Assembly: GCF_014252955.1 (NCBI RefSeq)
Contig: NZ_JACMIA010000002.1
Coordinates: forward strand, 104,821 to 168,820
DNA: 64,000 nt
Source of the DNA: Stappia sp. 28M-7
GTDB taxonomy: Bacteria > Pseudomonadota > Alphaproteobacteria > Rhizobiales > Stappiaceae
Direction: 5' to 3'
The notes under the pieces are model-generated. The model had not been told where the DNA came from. It saw only the letters and a list, made by a program, of their open reading frames with translations, and searched no databases. Position 1 is the first letter of the stretch. Each line of letters begins with the position of its first letter. The translations under genes were made by a program, and so were the position numbers. Positions 18,829-26,975 of this stretch are shown one piece after another.

Positions 18829-19585
18829 TCAGGCCTTGCGCTTGTGCCGGAGCAGCCTGCGGTAGCCGCCTTCGATCAGGGCGGTGGCGCTTTCGATCAG
18901 TCCGATGACCGTGTCGCGGAGCGCGGATGTTCGCCAGGGCTCCGAGGCGATGCGCTCGGAACCGAACATGGCAATCGCGATTTCCCGGTAGGTGGCGCCG
19001 TTGCTGCGGCCATCGGCCGCCTGCATCATCTGTCGCATCCGCCGTCGCTGATAGGGTGTCACGCGCGCGTCGTGCGGGACTGGCCCTGCGTTTGCGGCAT
19101 GCCATAGACGGAGAACGGCCTGAAGTCGGTCGGGTAGATCGCTGTCGAGGGGCAGAACGATGGAGGATGGGCTGCCGACGTCGCAGCCGGTCAGATAGAG
19201 GAGTTGCGCGTCGGTATAGGCCTCGTGAATCGCGTACAGGCCCTCCGGGCCTTCGCGGCCGTCAGCAGGCGCGAGCGGAGGCGGTGACGGCAGGAACGAC
19301 GGCGCGGTGTCGATGAGCAGAACGGCCGGATTGACGAGCGGCGACCAGACGACCTGTTGTTCGAGCATGGAAAGGCTCGGTCGGGCCGGGAAATCGCAAC
19401 CCCCATAGATGCTGGGCGTCATGGGTGTAGGGGTTTGTCTCCGCATTCATGGCGGCGAGTTCTGCGAAATGCTCCTGATAAGGTTCGGAGCGGCGCAGGC
19501 ATTCCCAGGCAAGGCCCTCGACCGAGAGGCTGTCGTAGAACTCGTAACGATCACTTTCGCTCCACTGGGATGTGTCTGGTCGCAT
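18829..19585 (-). pseudogene. DUF6499/DUF2285 regulator, frameshifted
   Basis: The 5' part (19391-19585) encodes MRPDTSQWSESDRYEFYDSL ... WGLRFP, the DUF6499 start of large DUF2285 proteins. The rest of the family sequence (ARPSLSMLEQQVVW ... GGYRRLLRHKRKA, including the DUF2285 domain ARVTPYQRRRMRQMMQAADG) continues in another frame to 18829. Removing one G from GGG at 19388-19390 (plus strand) joins them as ...LRFPARPSLS. This is either a natural +1 mutation or a base-call error. DUF2285 proteins are proposed regulators in these elements. Confidence 0.8.
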
Positions 19586-19714
19586 CCTCCCCTCCTCGCT
19601 CTGTCGGAACGGTCGAGTTGTTCAACGATTCCAGCATCATCCGCATGCGGGAAGATCGAGGGATGGCATTGAGCGATGCCGGTTTGGCATCGCTTCACGG
19701 CCCCGCCTCACGGG

Positions 19715-19990
19715 TCAATGCCGGGGCGCGGATTGCCACAGGAGGTGGCGATATCCGGTTTGGGTCATCCATCTCGCTCGCGCCAGATGGCTGTCATGGA
19801 CGCGGCGCGCGCGCGCCGGCTCTAGGCGAGGGTCAATCCCGAACAGGACCTCCACCGCTTCGGTCCACTCGGCACCGTCCGCGGCGGCGTCCAGGAGCCG
19901 CATGTAAAGCTTGATGTGCGTCCGGTCGTAGGCCGTCAGTTCCTCGACATCGGGAGCATCATCCTCGAATGGTTCGATCATCGAGGACAT
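19715..19990 (-). CDS. Small conserved DNA-binding-domain protein of ICEs
   Basis: 91 aa, acidic N-terminus (MSSMIEPFEDDAPDVEEL) then YDRTHIKLYMRLLDAAADGA and HDSHLARARWMTQTGYRHLL. Proteins of this kind pair with the DUF2285 gene in related elements. No catalytic motif is visible. An alternative start is the ATG nine bases later. The 129 bases to the next gene hold nothing I recognise. Confidence 0.7.
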   Translation of the reverse strand: MSSMIEPFEDDAPDVEELTAYDRTHIKLYMRLLDAAADGAEWTEAVEVLFGIDPRLEPARARRVHDSHLARARWMTQTGYRHLLWQSAPRH

Positions 19991-20101
19991 GCCGGCCGCT
20001 CCAGGGACAAAATAGCCGTCGGGTGAATGGCTCGCGAGCGGTCACAGATTGTAGCTGACGGCGAAAGACGCGCTCGCGCGGGCCAAGTATTCCCCGACCC
20101 T

Positions 20102-20353
20102 TTACCGGCGTCCTTTCTCGTCGCGATCATGAACAAGCAGCACTCCCTGTCCGCGTTCGGTCGACAGGAGAACTATTCCAGCCGCTTCAAGAGCCCGGCG
20201 AACCTGATCGCGCGTAGTTTCGTAGACCTCGAGCCGGTTTTCGGATTCGAGGCGCTTTAGCGCTGTCAATGATACACGGGCCTTATCTGCGAGCGTCTCC
20301 TGTGTCCAACCCAGTAACGCGCGTGCGGCCCGCGACTGTCGGGAGGTGATCAT
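20102..20353 (-). CDS. XRE-family HTH regulator
   Basis: 83 aa. RAARALLGWTQETLADKARV with SLTALKRLESENRLEVYETT is a Cro/CI-type helix-turn-helix domain. The start codon and its GGGAGGTG ribosome site lie inside a perfect 28-bp palindrome, so translation or transcription is probably autoregulated. It is likely a master regulator of the element's maintenance/transfer genes; the target is not shown by sequence. Confidence 0.88.
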   Translation of the reverse strand: MITSRQSRAARALLGWTQETLADKARVSLTALKRLESENRLEVYETTRDQVRRALEAAGIVLLSTERGQGVLLVHDRDEKGRR

Positions 20354-20411
20354 GCATGATCACCTCCCATCGCGACCGGCGCGCATTCCAGAACTACGAC
20401 TATAATAGTCG
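20341..20411. promoter_or_regulatory. XRE gene operator/translation-control palindromes
   Basis: Perfect palindrome 20341-20368 with arms GGGAGGTGATCATG/CATGATCACCTCCC, spanning the Shine-Dalgarno and start codon of the XRE gene. A second palindrome, CGACTAT-A-ATAGTCG (20397-20411), coincides with a possible -10 region. Confidence 0.7.
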
Positions 20412-20536
20412 CTTTGCTCCGATCTTCTATCTGAAATCGCAGATCTTGAGCCCGGCTTTGCGTGCGTCCTGGCTCAACGCTTCCGAATCGATTCGGCGGC
20501 AGCGGCCGGGGTGACGGCTTTCCTGCGAGCAGGGAG

Positions 20537-20564
20537 AAGGCCCCGACCTCTCGGCCGGGGCCTT
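20537..20564 (-). terminator. Hairpin downstream of the split DUF736 gene
   Basis: AAGGCCCCG (20537-20545) pairs perfectly with CGGGGCCTT (20556-20564), eight bases past the DUF736 stop. It ends in TT on either strand; a strong but short-tailed terminator. Confidence 0.6.
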
Positions 20565-20571
20565 GCGCGCC

Positions 20572-20746
20572 CTAGTCGCCGTTGCGGCGGTTGGGGCGGG
20601 ACCAGATGAGGGAGTAACCCTCGCCGTCCTCGTCATCGAAGAGGTTGGCGTAGATCGGAGCGGTGAAGCTCGGATCGTCCAGCTTGAGGCCCAGATAGTC
20701 GCGGCCCTCGTTGGAGCGTTTGGACCAGGCGGCGCCGATCTCTGCG
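20572..20746 (-). pseudogene. DUF736 gene, 3' part (split by RIT element 2)
   Basis: Encodes [20 protein letters not shown] ... [12 protein letters not shown] and stop, the C-terminal half of a DUF736 protein. The 5' half is at 25646-25800. Joining the halves at the shared GCG (20744-20746 = 25646-25648) restores ...[16 protein letters not shown]... in frame, so the intervening DNA was inserted cleanly. Confidence 0.88.
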
Positions 20747-20766
20747 TTATGTGGTGCACCACATAA
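20747..20766. repeat. 20-bp palindrome at the distal RIT 2 junction
   Basis: TTATGTGGTGCACCACATAA, perfectly palindromic, between target DUF736 sequence and the inverted repeat (separated from the repeat by AGTT). It is absent from the other end. The counterpart in RIT 1 is at 44808-44827. Confidence 0.8.
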
Positions 20767-20770
20767 AGTT

Positions 20771-21570
20771 GATTATGCCGAGAATGGGATTATGCGGAGT
20801 GCCAGGTCTTGAGGTCCGGTTTTCCGGCTGTTTCGGCGGATTCCGCTCCGCATAATCGCGGGCTTTGTGGGCGGGCGCCCCGCTGTGAGCGGAGCGCCCT
20901 TGGCGGTCATCGCGACCAGATGAGCTTGTGCTCGCCCTTGTCGCCCTGCACGAGGGAGGCGTAGACCGGGGCCGTGAAGGAGGGGTCGTCGAGCTTGAGG
21001 GAGAGGTACTCGGCGCCTGTTTCCTTGGCGGTCTTGCTCCAGCCGGCTCCGAACTCGACGCCGTTGGCGGTGACCCGGTGGTCGGGCGCCTTGTCGCTGT
21101 CGTGGTCGCAGGGCTTGATGGTGGCCTTGACGTTGAGGGTGAGGGTTTTGATCGTGCCGGCGTAGATGCCGTTTTCGTCGCGGGTGAAGGTGCCAATCTG
21201 AGCCATTGTCGTATCTCCTGAGAGTTGTCCGAAGCCGCCCCATGCGGTCTCGATGGCGGTCGAGGGGCGACGGGCCGGACGGCTGCATCCAAGGGACCGC
21301 AGCGTGAGCGGAGGACGGCGGCAGCCGAGCTTGTTGCTTCGCGAGGAATGGCCGTCAGGCCAGGGGAAGAAGGTCGGCGGAGCCGTTGCAGGCCAAGGCC
21401 GGACCGGCGCCAGACCAGCCCAGATGAGAGGCCGCATGGGGGCTTTGCTGCATTGTCGGCAGAGAACGACACGGGCATTCGGCACCCCATCGGCATGACC
21501 GGCGTCACAGGCGGCGGGGCAATCCTCCCCGCCACCATGATCACCATGATCACCATGCCGCGACACGGCA
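20771..21570. repeat. RIT 2 long inverted repeat, left copy (800 bp)
   Basis: Reverse complement of 24845-25644; I count about four base differences. The outer end begins GATTATGCCGAGAATGGG followed by a second GATTATGCGG, likely recombinase-binding words. It contains an intact DUF736 gene and its leader. Confidence 0.9.
20907..21206 (-). CDS. DUF736 family protein carried in RIT 2 left repeat
   Basis: 99 aa, MAQIGTFTRDENGIYAGTIK ... [20 protein letters not shown] ... KLIWSR. It is a full-length DUF736 protein, related to but distinct from the gene the element interrupts. The coding sequence appears identical in the right copy. An AGGAG ribosome site precedes the ATG. The element thus brings two intact versions of the gene it breaks, and may complement it. 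Function unknown. Confidence 0.85.
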   Translation of the reverse strand: MAQIGTFTRDENGIYAGTIKTLTLNVKATIKPCDHDSDKAPDHRVTANGVEFGAGWSKTAKETGAEYLSLKLDDPSFTAPVYASLVQGDKGEHKLIWSR

Positions 21571-21572
21571 GC

Positions 21573-22577
21573 TCAGGTTGGCCCTTCCACGTCGGAGAGC
21601 AAGGATGCGATCAACGAGTCCGGCGCCTTGAACCGGCCACGCCTCAGCTCCGGAGGAACGACCGCCTCTACCGCTTCCAGCTTCTCGGAGGGATCCATGC
21701 GCAGGTATACCTCCGTCGTGCGGATATCGGCATGACCGAGCCAGAGTGCGACCTTCCGGATGTCGTGGGTGGCCTGCAGCATGATCACGGCACAGCTATG
21801 CCGGAGCTGATGTGGAGAGACGCGACGATCGCGCAGCGATGCGCAGGTCTCGGCCGCTTTGCGGACGTGCTTGTCGAGAACATATTCGAAGCCCGCTCGG
21901 GTCATCGGCTCGCTTCGGGCGTTGACGAAGAGCTCCGGCACGGGAATGTCGCCCCTGACACCGAGCCACGACCGAAGATCGCGCGCGGTTTCCTTCCAGA
22001 GTGGCAGGCATCGTTCCTTGCGACCCTTTCCCCGGATCGTCACGCTCGCGCCTTGCTGGAGCGAGAGGTTTCTGGTCAGGGTTCCGATCAGTTCGGAGAC
22101 CCGCAAGCCGCCGGCAAAGCACAGATGCATCATTGCCCTGTCGCGCGCGCCGGATCGGGTCGTAATATCGGGGGCATTCAGGATCGCGCGAACCTCATCC
22201 ATCGTCAGATGACGGATGAGTTTCTGATCGTGGCGTTTGACCGGGATCGCATGGATCCTGCCGATCTGCTCCAGGGCCGACGGCACCCGGTATTCGACAT
22301 AGCGCATGAACGCCTTGACGGCGGCGAGCCTCAGGTTGCGCGTGGAGACGCTGTTGCCGCGATCCTGCTCGATATGCGTCAGGAACGCCACGATCATCGG
22401 CGCATCGAGGTCCTCGATCGCAAGCTGCGACGGCCGGGTTCGCAACCGTCTCGCGGCGAAGTCGAACAGCAGCTTGAAGCTGATGGCATAGGTCTCGCAG
22501 GTCTGCGGGCTGAAGCCTCGCTGATTGGGCATGTAATCGCGCAGGAAGCTGGTGATGAGCGGTGCGAGTTGCGTCAT
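21573..22577 (-). CDS. RIT 2 third tyrosine recombinase
   Basis: 334 aa. Tyrosine recombinase with catalytic Arg in AGGLRVSELIG, Lys in IRGKGRKERCLPL, HxxR in SPHQLRHSCAVIML, HxxH/W-type His in LWLGHADIRTTEVY and the Tyr in TEVYLRMD. The N-terminal SAM-like core-binding domain covers about residues 5-110. The start overlaps the second recombinase by 4 bases. It aligns by eye with the third recombinase of RIT 1. Confidence 0.93.
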   Translation of the reverse strand: MTQLAPLITSFLRDYMPNQRGFSPQTCETYAISFKLLFDFAARRLRTRPSQLAIEDLDAPMIVAFLTHIEQDRGNSVSTRNLRLAAVKAFMRYVEYRVPSALEQIGRIHAIPVKRHDQKLIRHLTMDEVRAILNAPDITTRSGARDRAMMHLCFAGGLRVSELIGTLTRNLSLQQGASVTIRGKGRKERCLPLWKETARDLRSWLGVRGDIPVPELFVNARSEPMTRAGFEYVLDKHVRKAAETCASLRDRRVSPHQLRHSCAVIMLQATHDIRKVALWLGHADIRTTEVYLRMDPSEKLEAVEAVVPPELRRGRFKAPDSLIASLLSDVEGPT

Positions 22578-23494
22578 GTGGCGCTCTCCCCGACCAGCAT
22601 TTCCGCGGCCGTGGCGATATCCGCCATCAACTCCGGCGTCGTTTCCAGATACCAGTAGGTGTTCCGGACATCGACATGGCCGAGATAAGTCGACAAGGCG
22701 ATGAAGTGCCTGGCAACCGCACGACGCTCTGCGCCGCATTGCTCCAACACCCGTGTCGCGAAGGTATGGCGAAGGTCATGGATGCGGGGCTGTCGCCTTC
22801 GCTCCGGCGTGATCCCCGCACGGCGCAGGATGCAGCGGAACGTATAGTTGACCGTGGTGTGGCACATCTCGCGATGCTGGACGGACGTGAACAGCCAGGG
22901 ACTTTCGGATGCATATTGACGACGAAGCGCGAGATAGCGATCGAGCGCCTCGACGACCGTGGCATGCAGCGGCACGAGCCGGCTCTTACGGAACTTCGTC
23001 TCGCGGATGTGCAACACACCACCCGGCTTGATATCGCACAGCTTGAGCCCGAGCGCCTCACAGACGCGCAACCCTGTTGCCGCGATCAGCCCGAACAGCA
23101 TTACATAGAGCTGACGCCTCAGGGGATTGGGCTTTTGATGCCTCAGACTGCCGGCCGCATCGAGGATGCGGGCAATTTCGTCCGGGGTGTATATATAGGG
23201 AACGGGGCGAGATTCCTGATTCCGTGTAGCGTTGGTGCGCGGGATTTCATGGTGGGGATCCTCGGCATGGAGGAAGCGCGCAAACAGGATGATCTCCGAC
23301 ATGCGCCGGGCGCGTGTGTTCGGCGTGCCTGCGACTGTCTCCAGCCATCGAAGAACCGTTGCTGCCCGGATATGGGTCTCGCCGCGATCGGCGGCAAAGT
23401 CCGAGTAGGCAAGAAGATGCCGCTCGGTCTTGACCAGCTTGTAGCCGAGCGTGCGGCGCAGGGCGATGTAGCGGTCGGTGGCGTCCCTCAACAT
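22574..23494 (-). CDS. RIT 2 second tyrosine recombinase
   Basis: 306 aa. Catalytic residues: Arg in ATGLRVCEALGL, Lys in ETKFRKSRLVPL, HxxR in IHDLRHTFATRVL, His in STYLGHVDVRNTYWY and the nucleophile Tyr following it. The ATG (MLRDATDRYIALRRTLGYKL) overlaps the end of the first recombinase by 7 bases. The three genes must be translated from one message. Confidence 0.93.
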   Translation of the reverse strand: MLRDATDRYIALRRTLGYKLVKTERHLLAYSDFAADRGETHIRAATVLRWLETVAGTPNTRARRMSEIILFARFLHAEDPHHEIPRTNATRNQESRPVPYIYTPDEIARILDAAGSLRHQKPNPLRRQLYVMLFGLIAATGLRVCEALGLKLCDIKPGGVLHIRETKFRKSRLVPLHATVVEALDRYLALRRQYASESPWLFTSVQHREMCHTTVNYTFRCILRRAGITPERRRQPRIHDLRHTFATRVLEQCGAERRAVARHFIALSTYLGHVDVRNTYWYLETTPELMADIATAAEMLVGESAT

Positions 23495-24696
23495 GGCAGC
23501 CTCCCGCCCCAGGGCTGGGCGATCTCCGACAGCAGCTCGATATCGACCTTGGCATAGAGCGCCGTGACGGATGGCGAACGGTGCCGCAGTATCGTGCCGA
23601 CACCGGCAAGGCTCGCGCCATGACGAAGCATCGCGGTCGCAGCGGAGTGCCGAAGCATATGAGCGCCGCGATTCACGCTCTCGATCTTCGCCCGGTCGAG
23701 GGCGCGTCGCACCAGGCATTTCACCGCGATGCGCCCCACGGGCCGGATCGGCGCTGTTTCGGTCAGGAACAGGCGCGTCGTCGCAATTCGGGGACGTTCT
23801 TGCGCGATATAGGCGAGGATGGCATCTCCAACCTCCTGTGTGAGCGGCAGGTGTTCCTCGCGCCGGCTCTTGCCGGACAGCTTCAGCAGCCCGTTGTGCC
23901 AGTCGATGTCGCCGAAGGTGAGATTGGCGACCTCGCTTGCCCTCAATCCCAGGCGGGCAAGCAGGAGGATGATTGCGCGGTCACGTAATCGGCCTTTGTC
24001 CTCGCACGAGGCAAGCAGGCGGTCGATATCGGCTTGCCCGAGGAAGCGGGGCACCGTCGCCAACTGCCAGCTTGCGAAGGTCGGAACCGCATGCTCTCGT
24101 CCGATCGGACACTGCCCGATCGCCACGAGGTATTTGAGGTAGGCGCGCGTCGCAACGGTGATGCCCCTTGCGCGCGCGATCCCGTGTGGTTTGGCCCGCT
24201 CCAGCACGAAGTCGCGAATGGCGGCGGCTGTGTACGCCTCTGGATCCGTTCCGAGTGCCGCAAGCAGATCGGTCAGGGTTTGCTGATAGGTGTCGAGCGT
24301 TGAATCCATGATGCCGCGTTGCTCCCGCATCCAATGCCGGAAGGCGGCGAGTTCCGGCCAGGTTTCCTCGAGCGACGGTTCGTGCGCCGGCGGAAGAACG
24401 CCTTCATTACGCAGATAGGTGATGAACAGCTTCGCAGCGCCCTTCGGCGCGCGAGCCTTCTTGCTGCCGCGGAACACCGACGCCGAGGCGGCAAGGCCCG
24501 CGGCGAGCGTTTCGAGTTCGAAGCCCTTCGCGCGGACCCAATCGGCCCACAATGCGAGCAGGCGCACCACCTCGATGATCGTTGCGGGCGAGTAATTCCG
24601 CTCGTTGAGCCAGCCTTTGAAGCCCCCAACATGCGGTTGCAGCCAATTGATCCGGACATCGACGCTCCGGCGATGTCTGCGTTTCCGTTTTGTCAT
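23488..24696 (-). CDS. RIT 2 first tyrosine recombinase
   Basis: 402 aa. An N-terminal extension of about 40 basic residues (MTKRKRRHRRSVDVRINWLQ) precedes two SAM-like regions. Catalytic residues: Arg in RLGLRASEVANL, Lys in LSGKSRREEHLPL, HxxR in GAHMLRHSAATAML, His in LRHRSPSVTALY and Tyr in TALYAKVD. GAAGGAAAGCAGG precedes the chosen ATG. It is first in the trio transcript. Confidence 0.92.
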   Translation of the reverse strand: MTKRKRRHRRSVDVRINWLQPHVGGFKGWLNERNYSPATIIEVVRLLALWADWVRAKGFELETLAAGLAASASVFRGSKKARAPKGAAKLFITYLRNEGVLPPAHEPSLEETWPELAAFRHWMREQRGIMDSTLDTYQQTLTDLLAALGTDPEAYTAAAIRDFVLERAKPHGIARARGITVATRAYLKYLVAIGQCPIGREHAVPTFASWQLATVPRFLGQADIDRLLASCEDKGRLRDRAIILLLARLGLRASEVANLTFGDIDWHNGLLKLSGKSRREEHLPLTQEVGDAILAYIAQERPRIATTRLFLTETAPIRPVGRIAVKCLVRRALDRAKIESVNRGAHMLRHSAATAMLRHGASLAGVGTILRHRSPSVTALYAKVDIELLSEIAQPWGGRLPC

Positions 24697-24844
24697 CCTG
24701 CTTTCCTTCGAGTTGCTTGTTGACGCCGGAGGGTCCGGCGCATTGAACAAATCGAAGGCGGCGACACTATTCCATGCGATATGCAAGTGCCGGCCCGGAT
24801 TGAACTCGGAGTACCCGGAAGGGTGTACCGGGAGCGGCTCATGT
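24697..24844 (-). promoter_or_regulatory. Upstream region of the RIT 2 recombinase operon
   Basis: 148 non-coding bases between the right inverted repeat and the first recombinase; the operon promoter should lie here. A small hairpin, GGGTGTACCGGGAGC with GTACCCGG just before it (around 24811-24836), is visible. No clear hexamers. Confidence 0.4.
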
Positions 24845-25644
24845 TGCCGTGTCGCGGCATGGTGATCATGGTGATCATGGTGGCGGGGAGGATTGCCCCG
24901 CCGCCTGTGACGCCGGTCATGCCGATGGGGTGCCGAATGCCCGTGTCGTTCTCTGCCGACAATGCAGCAAAGCCCCCATGCGGCCTCTCATCTGGGCTGG
25001 TCTGGCGCCGGTCCGGCCTTGGCCTGCAACGGCTCCGCCGACCTTCTTCCCCTGGCCTGACGGCCATTCCTCGCGAACCAACAAGCTCGGCTGCCGCCGT
25101 CCTCCGCTCACGCTGCGGTCCTTTGGATGCAGCCGTCCGGCCCGTCGCCCCTCGACCGCCATCGAGACCGCATGGGGCGGCTTCGGACAACTCTCAGGAG
25201 ATACGACAATGGCTCAGATTGGCACCTTCACCCGCGACGAAAACGGCATCTACGCCGGCACGATCAAAACCCTCACCCTCAACGTCAAGGCCACCATCAA
25301 GCCCTGCGACCACGACAGCGACAAGGCGCCCGACCACCGGGTCACCGCCAACGGCGTCGAGTTCGGAGCCGGCTGGAGCAAGACCGCCAAGGAAACAGGC
25401 GCCGAGTACCTCTCCCTCAAGCTCGACGACCCCTCCTTCACGGCCCCGGTCTACGCCTCCCTCGTGCAGGGCGACAAGGGCGAGCACAAGCTCATCTGGT
25501 CGCGATGACCGCCAAGGGCGCTCCGCTCACAGCGGGGCGCCCGCCCATAAAACCCGCGATTATGCGGAGCGGAATCCGCCGAAACAGCCGGAAAACCGGA
25601 CCTCAAGACCTGGCACTCCGCATAATCCCATTCTCGGCATAATC
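24845..25644. repeat. RIT 2 long inverted repeat, right copy (800 bp)
   Basis: Reverse complement of 20771-21570 with about four differences (for example at the Ser/Thr-coding difference in the leader and two changes near the DUF736 3' end). Such identity points to recent duplication or gene conversion between the arms. Confidence 0.9.
25209..25508 (+). CDS. DUF736 family protein carried in RIT 2 right repeat
   Basis: 99 aa, same protein as the 20907-21206 gene, on the opposite strand. AGGAGATACGACA supplies the ribosome site. It is one of the few plus-strand genes of the backbone half of the window, because it lies in an inverted repeat. Confidence 0.85.
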   Translation: MAQIGTFTRDENGIYAGTIKTLTLNVKATIKPCDHDSDKAPDHRVTANGVEFGAGWSKTAKETGAEYLSLKLDDPSFTAPVYASLVQGDKGEHKLIWSR

Positions 25645-25645
25645 G

Positions 25646-25800
25646 GCGCGGCCGACCAGGACCCGGTGGCTGGGGGCGTTCTCGCCGGTGGCGCGGGTGT
25701 CGGGGACGATGCGCACGCCCTTTGCCTGGACGCTGAGGGTGACGATTTCGCCGGTGAATTCGTTCGAGCCGGTCTTCTTGAAGGTGCCGATGGTCGCCAT
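25646..25800 (-). pseudogene. DUF736 gene, 5' part (split by RIT element 2)
   Basis: Encodes MATIGTFKKTGSNEFTGEIV ... GENAPSHRVLVGRA, then reads into RIT 2 and stops after 13 foreign residues. It joins with 20572-20746. The truncated product lacks the C-terminal WSR half and is unlikely to function. Confidence 0.88.
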
Positions 25801-26383
25801 TTTAAGTCTCCGTTTTCCGTTTTCGAGCCCGCACCATTGCGGCCTCGATGGCGATCGACAGGACGGAGACGATCGCTGGCGCACCCCCGCGCAGCAGGGG
25901 GCTGGACAGCAAAGGAGGAACTTTCTTGTCTCCGCGAGGAATGACGGTGCCTGCACCGGCAGGGGAAGAAAGTTGTGACGGCGCTGTTGCGCTGAAGCGG
26001 TCGAGGCGCAGCCGGTCTTCGGCCAGATCAGGCCATTGAAGAGGCCGTTTGGAGCGGTTGAGAGACAGGCATGGAACGGAGACGATGGCGCCCAGAAGGA
26101 ACCAGGAAATTGGACCCGACCGGCATCACGGCACTTTCGTCGCCCCTCGTCCCAGGCCGTGCGCGTCCTTCCACCTGAACGGTTGCACCGGCATCGTCCG
26201 CGTCACCGGGTTTCAGGATCGGCAGGCGAGTGCCGGAGCTGACATCTTGCGCTACCGTTTCGGCCGCGCGCAGGCCTCACGCCGATCCGGGTCGTACACT
26301 CCGATACATCCCCGCCCGCCTGCTGACGGGGATGGCCGGTGTCACGCTGCCCTGGCTGTCCGTCCAACTGCCGCTATGCGTCG
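25801..26383 (-). promoter_or_regulatory. Long leader of the split DUF736 gene; no gene seen
   Basis: 583 non-coding bases. Next to the start are blocks shared with the leaders of the RIT-borne DUF736 genes: GCGGCCTCGATGGCGATCGA (25839-25858; 18 of 20 match at 21244), GCGAGGAATG (25935-25944; also 21341) and CAGGGGAAGAAAG (25961-25973; also 21361). Spacings are similar (96 versus 97 bases for the first pair). The farther half shows nothing I recognise. Confidence 0.55.
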
Positions 26384-26824
26384 TCACGCGCGCGCAAGGT
26401 TCCGGTCCGCCGGGCCGGCGGCCGCCCATCCCGCGAGCCGGAGGAAAGCCGTCACGCCCACGGCTATTGCGCCAATGATCGCGAATACGAACTGCCAGGT
26501 CTCGGACGGCATCGTGAGTTTGACGATGCCAAGCGTGGCATGGAACCCGGCGAGGACTGCGGGAGCGACAAAGACCAGGGCGATCAGCATGCGCGCCCAG
26601 AGCGGGCGGACGAGCATGAGCAGACCCTGCACAACGGCCAGGGTCAGCCCAGCCGCGAGGAGGCCGACGAGCCCTGCGCCGAGCCATCCCGCGCCTGTGC
26701 CATAGGCCCAAGTGCCGGCATTCACGCCGAGGAAGAACGGCAGCGCAAAGACCGCGAGGTTGAACAGCAACCAGCACATCGTGCCGATGGCGGCAATGGA
26801 AACGAGGATGCCCAGAATGATCAT
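26384..26824 (-). CDS. Small polytopic membrane protein
   Basis: 146 aa with four hydrophobic segments (about 3-35, 45-70, 78-98, 110-135). Not recognised as a named family, though a small membrane protein next to the DUF2493 gene is common in these elements. The start MIILGILVSIAAIG is chosen because upstream codons are not hydrophobic and overlap nothing conserved. It could be an exclusion or envelope protein; that is only a guess. Confidence 0.65.
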   Translation of the reverse strand: MIILGILVSIAAIGTMCWLLFNLAVFALPFFLGVNAGTWAYGTGAGWLGAGLVGLLAAGLTLAVVQGLLMLVRPLWARMLIALVFVAPAVLAGFHATLGIVKLTMPSETWQFVFAIIGAIAVGVTAFLRLAGWAAAGPADRNLARA

Positions 26825-26975
26825 GGTGGCGGCTCCGTGCAAAAGGTTGAACGGTTGCGCCTGCCACCACCTCCACGGCGCAAACGGGAATATAGCATGA
26901 ACATGCGTGTCTCGGCGAGACGGAATGGCAGGTCCGTTCGCGCGCCTTCGACATGAGAATGTTGGAGGGCAGCGC

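Larger units (their letters stand above)
20747..25645 (-). mobile_element. RIT element 2 (three tyrosine recombinases, 800-bp inverted repeats)
   Basis: A recombinase-in-trio element about 4.9 kb long inserted in a DUF736 gene. Order from the target: 20-bp palindrome, 4 bases, 800-bp inverted repeat with a complete DUF736 gene, three overlapping recombinase genes, and the second 800-bp inverted repeat with another DUF736 copy. Ends are defined by reconstruction of the interrupted gene. RIT elements are a known class; long cargo-bearing repeats are not something I know as typical of them. Confidence 0.85.

Noticed and set aside
20747..21566. Longer frames across the RIT 2 repeat and the DUF736 gene
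   Set aside because: They read through the inverted-repeat leader in the wrong frame; the 99-aa DUF736 frame explains the coding signal.
21573..24696. RIT recombinases as the integrase of the whole conjugative element
   Set aside because: Both trios have their own inverted repeats and interrupt backbone genes, so they are passengers.
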